A DNA stretch of 64,000 bases from 4484-232 sp964486555 (GTDB taxonomy: Bacteria > Thermotogota > Thermotogae > Thermotogales > Thermotogaceae), in contig CAZANP010000001.1 of the NCBI GenBank assembly GCA_964486555.1, positions 8,515-72,514 of the forward strand, read 5' to 3'. Both the position numbers and the translations under genes were made by a program. The notes below the pieces were generated by a model. It was given only the letters and a program-made list of their open reading frames with translations, did no database searches and had not been told where the DNA came from. Below, in pieces: positions 9,963 through 20,835 of the stretch (position 1 is the first letter of the stretch; each line of letters starts with the position of its first letter).

Positions 9963-10613
9963 TTGGAACTTTCTTTTTTCGATTTGGAAGCTATCGAAAA
10001 ATTAAGAGAGTATGAGAATGATTGTCCTCTATGTCGTATGAAGGAAGAAAGCCTAAGAAAAACGGTGTATACGATCCTTTACGAGTTAGTCAATGACAGC
10101 GGTGTGAGGGCTCGCTTCAACGAAGAAGGTTTATGCAATGAACATGCTCAGTTCATGGTAAAAATAGCAAAGGAATTCCCAGAGCTTGGAGGATTGGGAC
10201 CTGCCATAATATTCAAGGATATCCTTGAAGAATCGGTAGAGGATATCAAAAAGTTTCCTTTCAAACGTGTTAAAGAACAAAATTTCAGTTGCTACTTGTG
10301 CAGGATCGAAAGAGAATTTGAGGAAGTTTACACAAGAACATTTGCTAAAATCTTCAGATCGATTGAAGGAAGGAAAGAGTACGAAAACCAAAAAAGTGTA
10401 ATCTGCCTCAGACACACTCACATGATACTTCGAGAGCTTTCAAAACATAAAGCCGTATTCAACTGGTTCAAAAGAATTCAGATCGAAAAATATGAAGAGA
10501 TAGTTGCTAAACTCGAGATCTTCATAGAAAAATACGATTACAGAAGGAAGAATGTGCCATTTGGAGATGAGGTATCGGCATGGAAATTGAGCGCAAAGAT
10601 TCTAGGAAAATGA
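9963..10613 (+). CDS. DUF6062-like cysteine-rich protein of unknown function
   Basis: A 216-residue soluble protein. It has two similar halves, each with a CPLC/CYLC pair followed about 85 residues later by a Cys-x-x-His (GLCNEHAQ; VICLRHTH), a pattern suited to two zinc or other metal sites. I place it in the DUF6062 group from these motifs; no function is known to me. The start is TTG 9963, nine bases after AAGGTGG. It is the first gene after the fluoride riboswitch and so should be its direct target. The MoxR gene follows, with the TTG/GTG start region beginning less than 25 bases after this stop. Confidence 0.7.
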   Translation: MELSFFDLEAIEKLREYENDCPLCRMKEESLRKTVYTILYELVNDSGVRARFNEEGLCNEHAQFMVKIAKEFPELGGLGPAIIFKDILEESVEDIKKFPFKRVKEQNFSCYLCRIEREFEEVYTRTFAKIFRSIEGRKEYENQKSVICLRHTHMILRELSKHKAVFNWFKRIQIEKYEEIVAKLEIFIEKYDYRRKNVPFGDEVSAWKLSAKILGK

Positions 10614-10636
10614 TATTTCAAGGAGGTATATTGTCC

Positions 10637-11575
10637 GTGAAATACGTGATACGAGAGATTCTGGAGAATGTTGGAAAGGTCATAAAAGGAAAAGATGAAG
10701 TCGTGAAAATCGTTCTTGCAGCCATCTTGGCCAGAGGACATGTGCTCATGGAAGATGTTCCAGGGGTTGGAAAAACTATGCTTGCAAGGGCAATTGCAAG
10801 ATCTTTCAACATGGATTTCAAAAGAATTCAATTCACACCGGATCTTTTACCAACGGATCTAACGGGTCTATACATATACGATAAGAAAACGGGAGACTTC
10901 ATCTTCAAGAAAGGCCCAATATTCACAGATATCTTGTTGGCTGATGAGATAAACAGAGCGACTCCAAGAACACAATCCGCTCTTCTTGAGGCTATGGCGG
11001 AAAATCAAGTAACGATAGATGGTGTGACTCATAAACTCTCTGAGAATTTCTTCGTAATAGCAACTCAAAACCCCATAGAGTACGAGGGAACATTTCCTTT
11101 ACCGGAAGCCCAACTCGATCGTTTCATGATCTCTGTGAAAATGGGATATCCCGATGAGAAAAGCGAGGTAGAAATTCTGGAATCTCAGATCAAAGAACAT
11201 CCCATAGAGAACCTGGAACCAGTTGCAACTTCAGAAGAACTGTTGGAAATGAGGAAAAAGGTCAGAGAGATCTTGGTAAGTGATGATGTGAAAAAATACA
11301 TCGTTGAGATAGTTAGGAAAACCAGAAATCATCCCAGTCTCTTCCTTGGGTCGAGTCCAAGAGGAAGTATCTTCATCATGCACCTTTCCATGGCACTTGC
11401 TTTCATGGAAGAGCGGGATTTCGTCCTACCTGATGATGTGAAAGAAGCGGCAAGATATGTGTTGCCTCACAGGGTGATTCAAAACACCGAATCCAAACTA
11501 AAGAGAGAAAGGAAGGAGGATATAATAAACGAGGTGATAGAGAGTGTTAAAGTGATAAGGGATGAGGTCGAATGA
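10637..11575 (+). CDS. MoxR-family AAA+ ATPase
   Basis: A 312-residue cytoplasmic AAA+ ATPase of the MoxR class, a chaperone-like family that usually works with DUF58 and von Willebrand-domain partners in protein-complex maturation or envelope stress. Walker A is VPGVGKTMLARA, Walker B is ILLADEINRATPRTQSALLEAM, and sensor 1 is FFVIATQNPIEYEGTFPLPEAQLDRF. All are intact. AGGAGG at 10621-10626 favours a start at GTG 10637 or TTG 10631 rather than the upstream in-frame ATG 10580, which would overlap the previous gene. The DUF58 gene overlaps its stop by four bases (ATGA), so the two are translationally coupled. Confidence 0.93.
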   Translation: MKYVIREILENVGKVIKGKDEVVKIVLAAILARGHVLMEDVPGVGKTMLARAIARSFNMDFKRIQFTPDLLPTDLTGLYIYDKKTGDFIFKKGPIFTDILLADEINRATPRTQSALLEAMAENQVTIDGVTHKLSENFFVIATQNPIEYEGTFPLPEAQLDRFMISVKMGYPDEKSEVEILESQIKEHPIENLEPVATSEELLEMRKKVREILVSDDVKKYIVEIVRKTRNHPSLFLGSSPRGSIFIMHLSMALAFMEERDFVLPDDVKEAARYVLPHRVIQNTESKLKRERKEDIINEVIESVKVIRDEVE

Positions 11576-12822
11576 GTTACGACGTGAAAAAACTGATTGT
11601 TGTGTCTGTCGTTACACTTTTATACGCACTGATCTTTCTCAATAAATACTCCCTAGTAGCTATTTCCATCTCGATTTTAGGATGGTTGGATTTTCTTGCT
11701 GTCAGAAAAGCCGTCAGGAGACTCTCCATGAAGCGTTTCGTGGGATCAACCAGGTTGTTCGTGGATGAACAAACGGATCTCTTCTTTGAATTGAAAAATC
11801 CTTCCATGATCACCTTGAATCTGAAACTTATTCCAACGTTCGAAATGATCAGAATTTCTGATCCAAAAGAGATCGATATCACTTTGAAACCCCATGGTAT
11901 ATGGAAGAACTCTATTAAAATTTCCTTTGGGAGTAGAGGGAAGAAGAGGATTGGGGAATCTTTGATCACGGTGAGAGGATTCTTTGACCTTTTTGAAATC
12001 ACGAAATCTTTCGATTTCAAAGAAGATATTCTGGTTTTTCCAAAGATGATACCCGCTAGCTTTGAGAAAGAGGTCTTGAAAGAGATTCTGCCAGGCAGGC
12101 GAACATCCCACAAAATGCTGGAAGATACTTCTTATCTGAAAGATATCAGGGAGTACAATGGACAACCTATGAATCGAATACATTGGAAATTGTCTGCAAA
12201 GTACAATGATCTGTTCGTCAAAGAGTTTGAAAATACCTCCTTGGGAAAAGTCAGGATATTCCTCGATCTGAACCTTCCTTGGAGTATATTCTCAAGGCGT
12301 GTCTGGAGCGACCTTAGAAAATATTACGAAGAGAACTCCATATCAGCTGTCGCCACCATCATAAAAGAACTAAAAGAAAGGAACACACCTGTTGAACTCA
12401 CGGTTATAGGAAAGAAGGTGTGGAAAAAGGAGATTCATGGGAGGGATTGGGTTTCTTATCACGAGATGTTGGCGCAAGTTTCAGGTACAGATTCTCCAGA
12501 AATCGATACATCGAGTGTGTTAGAAAAGATCTCTGAGGAAGTGAATCTCAACGAGACGGTGATACTAGTCTGTATCCATATTACAGATGATGAATTGCCG
12601 GTTCTCTTGAAGTTACGGGCCAGATCATCCAAAGTGATCGTCTTCGTGATACCGTACGGTTTCAGAGATCCTTCATCAAAACCGTTCAGAAGTTACATCA
12701 TGTTTCATCAAGATCTTTTAAAACTTCTGAAGAAGGTTAGAGTTCTCGAGGAAAATCACGTTATCATAAGGGTTGTGGGAGAGAACATGACCTTTCAGGA
12801 GGTTGTGGAGAGTGTTCCTTAG
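11572..12822 (+). CDS. DUF58-domain protein
   Basis: A 416-residue protein with two membrane helices at the N-terminus (about 8-45) and a cytoplasmic remainder. The family hallmark is present near residues 185-215: DIREYNGQPMNRIHWKLSAK, where an arginine, tyrosine and the WKLSA segment are diagnostic. The C-terminal third looks like a degenerate von Willebrand A fold (RIFLDLN, VILVCIHI). DUF58 genes nearly always follow MoxR genes, as here with a four-base overlap. The role in this pair is unknown; relatives are tied to cell-envelope integrity or assembly of metal enzymes. Confidence 0.9.
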   Translation: MSYDVKKLIVVSVVTLLYALIFLNKYSLVAISISILGWLDFLAVRKAVRRLSMKRFVGSTRLFVDEQTDLFFELKNPSMITLNLKLIPTFEMIRISDPKEIDITLKPHGIWKNSIKISFGSRGKKRIGESLITVRGFFDLFEITKSFDFKEDILVFPKMIPASFEKEVLKEILPGRRTSHKMLEDTSYLKDIREYNGQPMNRIHWKLSAKYNDLFVKEFENTSLGKVRIFLDLNLPWSIFSRRVWSDLRKYYEENSISAVATIIKELKERNTPVELTVIGKKVWKKEIHGRDWVSYHEMLAQVSGTDSPEIDTSSVLEKISEEVNLNETVILVCIHITDDELPVLLKLRARSSKVIVFVIPYGFRDPSSKPFRSYIMFHQDLLKLLKKVRVLEENHVIIRVVGENMTFQEVVESVP

Positions 12823-14149
12823 CTTCCTAAGGGTTATTATGGTAACGATTTTCTTCCTTTCTTCCATAAATAGTTTTTCTTTTCCCGATATTTTCGTTTT
12901 TCTTTGCCTGATTCTCATCTTTTCTCTCGTTGTGAAACCTGGTACCAGGTACAGAGCTGTAGTTCTCCTCCCTTCTTTCTCCGTGATCACTCTCTTCCTG
13001 TCATTGAATCTACTAGGTAATAAAGCTTTTATCGTCCCCTCCTTACTGTCTTTTCTCCTCGCAATGTTCATTGATTTAGAAAACAGAACTAGCATTTTCA
13101 TTTCAGTTTTTTTCTACCTATTCTCTCTTTCCATACTGAAAACGAATCCTTATACCCCCGTTCTCACCTCAATCTTTCTTCTTTTAATTTACTTTAGAGA
13201 GAGAAAAATCCTGTACGTGTTACCGCTCCTTTTCCTCCTTTTCCTACCAATCAGAATCAACGCGATTTTTCCACTGAAGAGTTTTCTTCATGCAAGTAAC
13301 AGAGTGGAAATAGAGGAAAAAGTACCGAAAACGTTTGAAAACAAGCATATCGTATCGCTTCAGAAAGTGAAAGGGGCCAAAAAAGTAACTGATGTTACAA
13401 GGGAAGGGATCAATGAATGGAAAAGGGAAATTCCAATGAACATCATCTTATACTCAACATTCCTCGCTCTCTTCTTTTTGCTCATGATGCTTGTGAAAAT
13501 GAGGAGAAGATTCTCAAAAGTTTTTCTCATGGTTTTATTTTTTGTATTGGGAGTGTTCTTTGTATCTTTTCTCTCCATCCAGTTGATAGGTCTTTTCATG
13601 AAGGATCTGAAACATCCTCTCTCTACTGGTTTTTACGGAAAGGCATCTGAGGATCTTGAATATTTCCTGAAAACATCTGAGAAATCTGCTACAGGTACTT
13701 CTGAAAAGACCCCAAATCTCGATCTAACACCCATCATAGATGTTTTCACCTGGATCGTAACCGGTCTATCAATAATCGGAGCGTATCTATCCATAACTTT
13801 ATTTTTGAAAACAACTGAAGAAAAAAGAATCGAAAGAGAAGAGAGCGAAAGCGAATGTTGTTTTTCTAAAGAAAACGATTTGGAAGGAATTCTATCAATC
13901 AAAGACGAACGTTTCATCTTCAGAGCTTATCTCTGGCTCAGAAAGACTTTCTTTCCAACACACGACAATTTAACACCGTTGGAGATTCTAAAGTTGTTCT
14001 CAGGAGAGAATTTCTTGAAGCTGACAGGAGAGTTCATAAGGATCAGGTATGCTCTTAGAAAACCGAAAAGAATTGAAGAATTGAAGAGAATATTCCGTAA
14101 GGCCGTTGAAGAACTCGAAATGTGGAGAAAAACACAAGCCATCAATTGA
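12812..14149 (+). CDS. Multi-pass membrane protein with a DUF4129-like C-terminus
   Basis: About 445 residues. Roughly six hydrophobic segments fill the first 160 residues, followed by a soluble part, then two adjacent helices (IILYSTFLALFFLLMML and VLFFVLGVFFVSFLSI) and another near residue 320. The last 110 residues are charged and end in a helical segment like the DUF4129 tail of MoxR/DUF58 operons. The usual transglutaminase motif (Cys, His, Asp) was not seen. GTG 12812 is preferred because AGGAGG lies nine bases upstream; TTG 12803 abuts that site. It overlaps the DUF58 gene and closes the riboswitch operon. Confidence 0.6.
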   Translation: MFLSFLRVIMVTIFFLSSINSFSFPDIFVFLCLILIFSLVVKPGTRYRAVVLLPSFSVITLFLSLNLLGNKAFIVPSLLSFLLAMFIDLENRTSIFISVFFYLFSLSILKTNPYTPVLTSIFLLLIYFRERKILYVLPLLFLLFLPIRINAIFPLKSFLHASNRVEIEEKVPKTFENKHIVSLQKVKGAKKVTDVTREGINEWKREIPMNIILYSTFLALFFLLMMLVKMRRRFSKVFLMVLFFVLGVFFVSFLSIQLIGLFMKDLKHPLSTGFYGKASEDLEYFLKTSEKSATGTSEKTPNLDLTPIIDVFTWIVTGLSIIGAYLSITLFLKTTEEKRIEREESESECCFSKENDLEGILSIKDERFIFRAYLWLRKTFFPTHDNLTPLEILKLFSGENFLKLTGEFIRIRYALRKPKRIEELKRIFRKAVEELEMWRKTQAIN

Positions 14150-14202
14150 AGTGAACAAAATGGTTGATTTCAAGAGGATTTTGGAGATTTTCCCCTTTGA
14201 TG

Positions 14203-14261
14203 TTGACATATTATGTCGGTATGCATATAATATAGTTTGTATTACTGACGAAATATGTCAA
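14203..14261 (+). promoter_or_regulatory. Strong promoter with paired operators for the XRE-cupin / speDE operon
   Basis: TTGACA (14203-14208) and TATAAT (14226-14231), 17 bases apart, are both exact matches to consensus. The -35 box sits inside a 13-base palindrome, GACATA-T-TATGTC (14205-14217). A second related site, GACGAAATATGTC, lies at 14247-14259. TTGACATATT (14203-14212) recurs as its exact reverse complement at 14252-14261. The two sites flank the -10 box, which is the arrangement of a repressor acting on its own promoter; the XRE protein encoded next is the obvious candidate. Confidence 0.8.
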
Positions 14262-14283
14262 TTTAAATGAACAAGGGAAGAAA

Positions 14284-14835
14284 GTGGGTGGTGAGAACTT
14301 TGTAAAGATAGGAGAGAAATTGAAGAAATTGCGCTTGTCCAGAGGGTTAACCCAGGAAGAGCTTGCAACCAGAACCGATCTCTCTAGGAGTTTCATATCG
14401 CAGCTCGAATCGGATAAAACATCACCATCTATAGAAACGCTTGAAAGGATTCTAAGGGCTCTGGGATCTGATTTGAAGCAATTTTTCTCCGATTTTGAAG
14501 AAGAGAAAGTGATTTTTAGGAAGGAAGAGAGAGTACCGGTCTACGATGAACCTGAAGGAGTGAATTCAGAGATATTGATAAGTGGTGTTGAGGATAAAGA
14601 AATAGACCCCGTTCTGGTGACTTTAGAGCCAGGTGCAAAAACGGAGGAAGAGCCTTACCATGAAGGAGACGAATTCGGTTACGTTCTCGAAGGGAAGATA
14701 GAACTTTATCTCGATGGTGTCAGATACAGGTTAAAAGCGGGTGATTGTTTTTACTATAGAGCGGATAAAAAGCATTATGTTAGAAATCCTGATAAGAAAA
14801 GGAGGGCGGTAATTCTCTGGATAATGATAGATTAA
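14284..14835 (+). CDS. XRE-family regulator with C-terminal cupin domain
   Basis: A 183-residue regulator. Residues 8-62 form a lambda-repressor-like helix-turn-helix (LRLSRGLTQEELATRTDLSR, then FISQLESDKTSPS). Residues 105-180 form a single cupin barrel (EPYHEGDEFGYVLEGKIELYL and KAGDCFYYRADKKHY). XRE-cupin proteins of this build, such as PuuR, often sense polyamines or amino acids. It is directly upstream of speD and speE, so it is likely to repress polyamine synthesis. GTG 14284 is the start, after an AAGGGAAG ribosome site. Confidence 0.9.
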   Translation: MGGENFVKIGEKLKKLRLSRGLTQEELATRTDLSRSFISQLESDKTSPSIETLERILRALGSDLKQFFSDFEEEKVIFRKEERVPVYDEPEGVNSEILISGVEDKEIDPVLVTLEPGAKTEEEPYHEGDEFGYVLEGKIELYLDGVRYRLKAGDCFYYRADKKHYVRNPDKKRRAVILWIMID

Positions 14836-14858
14836 AAACCTGAGGGGAGGGATGTGAA

Positions 14859-15251
14859 ATGAAAAGCTTGGGAAGGCACTTAGTTGCCGAATTCTACGAC
14901 TGTGACAGAAACGTGCTCGATGATGTGGAAGCAATTGAGAAACACATGAAAACTGCCGCTCACAAAAGTAACGCAACAATCGTCAATACATCCTTTCATC
15001 GGTTCCTCCCCTATGGGGTGAGTGGAGTTGTGGTTATATCTGAATCGCACCTTACGATACACACGTGGCCAGAGTATGGATACGCGGCAGTTGATCTTTT
15101 TACATGTGGTGATGATGTGGACCCGTGGAAAGCTTTTGATTACCTCAGAAACGTTTTGAAGGCAGGTAGGGTTCATGTCGTTGAACACCTGAGAGGAAAG
15201 TACAATGAGATAGGCATTCCCGAGGATTCACCACACAAAGCAGCTGTTTGA
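14859..15251 (+). CDS. speD: S-adenosylmethionine decarboxylase proenzyme (prokaryotic type)
   Basis: A 130-residue proenzyme that makes decarboxylated S-adenosylmethionine, the aminopropyl donor for polyamines. It cleaves itself before Ser63 ([12 protein letters not shown]), where the serine becomes the pyruvoyl cofactor. His68 and Cys83 (FTCG), which drive cleavage and catalysis, are present at exactly the positions known in the T. maritima enzyme. A GGGAGGG ribosome site precedes ATG 14859. It lies 23 bases after the XRE-cupin gene and just before speE, forming one transcription unit. Confidence 0.96.
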   Translation: MKSLGRHLVAEFYDCDRNVLDDVEAIEKHMKTAAHKSNATIVNTSFHRFLPYGVSGVVVISESHLTIHTWPEYGYAAVDLFTCGDDVDPWKAFDYLRNVLKAGRVHVVEHLRGKYNEIGIPEDSPHKAAV

Positions 15252-15264
15252 GGAGGTGATTCGT

Positions 15265-16149
15265 TTGAAAAATTTAGAAAAGGAACTGATCCCAAGACCT
15301 CATTTATGGTATTTCGAGTATTATTCAGGGAACAATGTTGGCTTATTCATGAAAATAAACAGAATGATTTACTCTGGCCAGAGCGAGATACAGAGGATCG
15401 ATATATTTGAAAATCCAGATCTTGGTATAGTGTTTTCACTCGATGGTATAACCATGCTGACAGAAAAGGACGAGTTCATGTACCACGAGATGTTAGTTCA
15501 CGTTCCCATGTTCCTTCACCCTGAACCTAAAAAGGTCCTCATCATAGGGGGAGGAGATGGGGGAAGTTTGAGAGAGGTTTTAAAACATGAGAGTGTTGAA
15601 AAAGTTGTACTCTGCGAAGTAGATGCTTTGGTGATAGAAGCCGCCAAGAAATATCTCCCTACCGCTGTAGAGTTCGATAATCCCAAGGCGGAGATAGTAA
15701 TAGCGAACGGTGCAGAATATGTCAGGAATTTTAAAGAGGAATTCGACGTCATAATCGTGGATTCAACTGATCCAACATCGGGTGAAGGAGGTCACCTTTT
15801 CACGGAAGAATTTTACCAGGCGTGTCATGACGCCTTAAAAGAAGGAGGAGTCTTTTCAGCGGAAACGGAAGATCCTTTCTACGATTTTGGTTGGTTGAAA
15901 CTCGCTTACAAGAGGATCAGTAAGGCTTTCCCAATAGCCAAAGTCTACCTTGGTTTCATGACGACTTATCCTTCAGGAATGTGGAGCTATACCTTTGCCT
16001 CCAAAAATATAGATCCTATAAAGGATTTCGACCCTGAGAAGGTTAAAAAGTTCGATAAAGAGTTGAAATATTACAATGAGGATATACATATCGCTTCCTT
16101 CGCCTTACCGAATTTCTTGAAAGAAGAATTGGAAAAGCTGGTAAAATGA
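15265..16149 (+). CDS. speE: Polyamine aminopropyltransferase (spermidine synthase)
   Basis: A 294-residue cytoplasmic enzyme that transfers aminopropyl groups from decarboxylated S-adenosylmethionine to putrescine or related amines. It has an N-terminal beta domain and a Rossmann methyltransferase-like core. Motifs are VLIIGGGDGGSLREVLKH, the acidic LCEVDALVIEAA, IVDSTDPTSGEGGHLF and ETEDPFYD. TTG 15265 is chosen because AGGAGG at 15251-15256 lies eight bases upstream; the in-frame GTG 15256 overlaps that site. Thermotoga relatives make longer polyamines, so the product may not stop at spermidine. Confidence 0.94.
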   Translation: MKNLEKELIPRPHLWYFEYYSGNNVGLFMKINRMIYSGQSEIQRIDIFENPDLGIVFSLDGITMLTEKDEFMYHEMLVHVPMFLHPEPKKVLIIGGGDGGSLREVLKHESVEKVVLCEVDALVIEAAKKYLPTAVEFDNPKAEIVIANGAEYVRNFKEEFDVIIVDSTDPTSGEGGHLFTEEFYQACHDALKEGGVFSAETEDPFYDFGWLKLAYKRISKAFPIAKVYLGFMTTYPSGMWSYTFASKNIDPIKDFDPEKVKKFDKELKYYNEDIHIASFALPNFLKEELEKLVK

Positions 16150-16169
16150 AGGAGCCCTGATGGGCTCCT

Positions 16170-16172
<3 letters not shown>
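16147..16172. terminator. Bidirectional hairpin terminator between speE and the chemoreceptor gene
   Basis: A perfect 11-base stem (TGAAGGAGCCC, 16147-16157; GGGCTCCTTCA, 16162-16172) closes a four-base TGAT loop. The stop codons of both convergent genes lie at its edges: speE ends in TGA at 16147-16149 and the minus-strand gene ends at 16170. The T run (TTTT) is better on the minus strand. Confidence 0.85.
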
Positions 16173-18445
<2,273 letters not shown>

Positions 18446-18545
18446 NNNNNNNNNNNNNNNNNNNNNNNNNNNNNNNNNNNNNNNNNNNNNNNNNNNNNNN
18501 NNNNNNNNNNNNNNNNNNNNNNNNNNNNNNNNNNNNNNNNNNNNN
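18446..18545. other. 100-N gap at the 5' end of the chemoreceptor gene
   Basis: The run has placeholder length and, unlike the other gap, no repeated flanks, so real sequence of unknown length is absent. It hides the start codon and first residues of the minus-strand chemoreceptor. The following 18546-18666 is AT-rich with no gene visible and probably carries its promoter. Confidence 0.9.
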
Positions 18546-18666
18546 TGATATTGTAATAAAAATTTAATATAAGAAAATATCTTTCGCAATGAGATGTTGG
18601 TTTATTTATTCTAATCTCATCAATTATGAAAAAAGGGGGAAATTCGAATGTAGAGCTCGATTCATG

Positions 18667-19002
18667 TTAAAATTTTATTCGGTCAGCATCGATCCATAAA
18701 CCTTCCAGATCGTAGAACTCCCTACCTCTTTCCGTGAATATATGTATCACAACGTCACCCGCGTCGATCAGTAGCCACTCGTATTCATCGCCTTTGTCGT
18801 AATAGATAAGTGGTAGGCCGTTCAATTTGAGGAATTCAACGATGGAATCACGGAGGGTTCTCATGTGAACACGTGAGTTTGCGGTTACAACGACGAAATA
18901 ATCTGTGGGAATTGGTGTTTTTCTCATATCGAGTATCACGGGATTCGACCCTTTCTTCTCCAGTATCAACCCCATCAACTTTTTCAGGGATTCCATCAGC
19001 AT
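18667..19002 (-). CDS. rsfS: Ribosomal silencing factor RsfS (Iojap family)
   Basis: A 111-residue protein of the Iojap/RsfS family. RsfS binds ribosomal protein uL14 on the large subunit and blocks subunit joining when nutrients fall. The family core is visible: PVILDMRKTPIPTDYFVVVTANSRVHMRTL, then GDEYEWLLIDAGDVVIHIFTERGREFYDLEGLW. Length is normal for the family. It begins 18 bases after the glmS stop on the same strand, so it is likely the last gene of the yceD-rpmF-plsX-glmS run. Confidence 0.93.
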   Translation of the reverse strand: MLMESLKKLMGLILEKKGSNPVILDMRKTPIPTDYFVVVTANSRVHMRTLRDSIVEFLKLNGLPLIYYDKGDEYEWLLIDAGDVVIHIFTERGREFYDLEGLWIDADRIKF

Positions 19003-19020
19003 TTCTAACTCTCACCCCTC

Positions 19021-20835
19021 TCATTCTACCGTTACACTCTTTGCCAGATTCCTGGGTTTATCGGGATCTAACCCCTTCATATCAGAAATGAAATATGCGA
19101 ACATCTGTATTATCGGTGCCATGAGCAAAGGGTACAAAGGTTCGGGAACGGAAGGTACGGTTATAACATCGTCTCCTATCTCTTTCAATTCTTTGTTTCC
19201 CTCTGTTCCCAAAGCTATTATCCTCGCGTTTCTCGATCGAGCTTCCACAACGTTGTTCTTCATCTTATAATACAAAGAATCACTTGGAATCATAGCAAAA
19301 ACTGGAAAATCCCTGTCAAGAAGAGCTATAGGCCCATGCTTCAATTCACCTGCGGGATACGCTGTTGCGTGTATATACGTGATCTCTTTTAATTTTAAAG
19401 CTCCTTCTAAAGCCGTTGGATAACCATAACCTCTACCAATGTACATGAAATGCTTGTAATTCATGTATTTTTCAGAGATTTTTCTTAACTCCTCGGCTTT
19501 TCTTAATATGTTCTCATATATTTCCGGTATTCTCAGCAATCTATCGAGCATATCCGAGTAATAACTTCTCCATCCCTCTTTCCTTTCGATGAATTTCAAC
19601 GCTATCAAGTAAAGGGTCACGAGTTCTGCTACATAAGTTTTAGTGGCAGCAACACCTATCTCAGGCCCTGCATTCATGTAAATCGACACATCAGATTCTC
19701 TATCCAGTGTAGATCCGACGACATTGACAACCGATAGAACTCTGGCACCAAATCTTTTGGCGAGTCTCACCGATTCCAGCGTATCGGCCGTTTCTCCAGA
19801 TTGGGAAACAGCTATAAGGATCGCGTGCTCATCCACATGAGGCCTTTTGTATCTGTATTCGGAGGATACTTCCAAATTAACTACCATATCGGAATGGTTC
19901 TCCAAGAAATATTTAAAGATCATCGACGCATAAAAACTGGTTCCACATGATACAAGATCTATTCTGTGTATGTCCTCTATGTTCAAGGTTTCCAATTCTT
20001 CCAAGAAGACTTTCCCTTTCTTTATTCTTCCCGCCAAAGCCGAGACAATCGCTTGAGGCTCTTCCATTATCTCTTTGTACATGAAATGCTTGTAACCACT
20101 CTTTTCAGCATCTTTCTCACTCCACGAGATTCTCACGAAGTTCCTCGAAGGTTTCGTACCGTCGATATAATATATCTTCACATCTTCTGGTTTTAGAAGA
20201 GCCACATCTCCATCTTCCAGAAACACGACATTCCTTGTGTACTTCAAAAGGGGTGTGACATCGGAGGCCAGAAGACTCAAACCTTCGCTTTTTCCAATAA
20301 CCAAGGGGCTACCTCTCCTTGCTGCAACAATTACCCTCGGTATTTCCTTATGTATAACAGCTATGGCATAGGCTCCTTTGAGTTTCAAAACAGCTCTTCT
20401 GACAGCCTCCAAAAGATCGCCATGGAATTCTTCCTCTATGAGATGGGCTATGACCTCTGTATCCGTTTCGGAAACGAACCTATGACCTTTCCTTAGAAGT
20501 TCTTCTTTCAACTCCTTATAATTCTCTATTATCCCGTTGTGAACGACAGCTATCTTCTTCTCGCAATCCATGTGAGGATGTGCGTTTATATCGTTCGGTT
20601 CTCCATGTGTAGCCCATCTGGTATGAGCTATTCCCTCAGAAATTTTTTTCGTAAGCTCGTCTCTCATCAACTCTCTCAATCGGTCTACCTTACCGCTCAC
20701 CTTATGAACCATCAAATTGTTGTTCAGAAGATAAGCAATGCCAGCAGAATCGTAACCTCTGTATTCCAGTTTTTTCAGGTTCTGTATCAACTCCCCTACC
20801 TCGAAATCACCCACCATTCCCACTATTCCACACAT
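19021..20835 (-). CDS. glmS: Glutamine--fructose-6-phosphate aminotransferase (isomerizing)
   Basis: A 604-residue cytoplasmic enzyme that makes glucosamine 6-phosphate from fructose 6-phosphate and glutamine, the first committed step of peptidoglycan amino sugars. The N-terminal glutaminase begins MCGIVG, where Cys2 becomes the catalytic N-terminal nucleophile. The loop AHTRWATHGEP follows. Two SIS domains carry SCGTSFYAS and SQSGETADT, and the C-terminus ends in the conserved DKPRNLAKSVTVE. Its start overlaps the end of plsX by 29 bases, so expression is coupled. Confidence 0.96.
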   Translation of the reverse strand: MCGIVGMVGDFEVGELIQNLKKLEYRGYDSAGIAYLLNNNLMVHKVSGKVDRLRELMRDELTKKISEGIAHTRWATHGEPNDINAHPHMDCEKKIAVVHNGIIENYKELKEELLRKGHRFVSETDTEVIAHLIEEEFHGDLLEAVRRAVLKLKGAYAIAVIHKEIPRVIVAARRGSPLVIGKSEGLSLLASDVTPLLKYTRNVVFLEDGDVALLKPEDVKIYYIDGTKPSRNFVRISWSEKDAEKSGYKHFMYKEIMEEPQAIVSALAGRIKKGKVFLEELETLNIEDIHRIDLVSCGTSFYASMIFKYFLENHSDMVVNLEVSSEYRYKRPHVDEHAILIAVSQSGETADTLESVRLAKRFGARVLSVVNVVGSTLDRESDVSIYMNAGPEIGVAATKTYVAELVTLYLIALKFIERKEGWRSYYSDMLDRLLRIPEIYENILRKAEELRKISEKYMNYKHFMYIGRGYGYPTALEGALKLKEITYIHATAYPAGELKHGPIALLDRDFPVFAMIPSDSLYYKMKNNVVEARSRNARIIALGTEGNKELKEIGDDVITVPSVPEPLYPLLMAPIIQMFAYFISDMKGLDPDKPRNLAKSVTVE

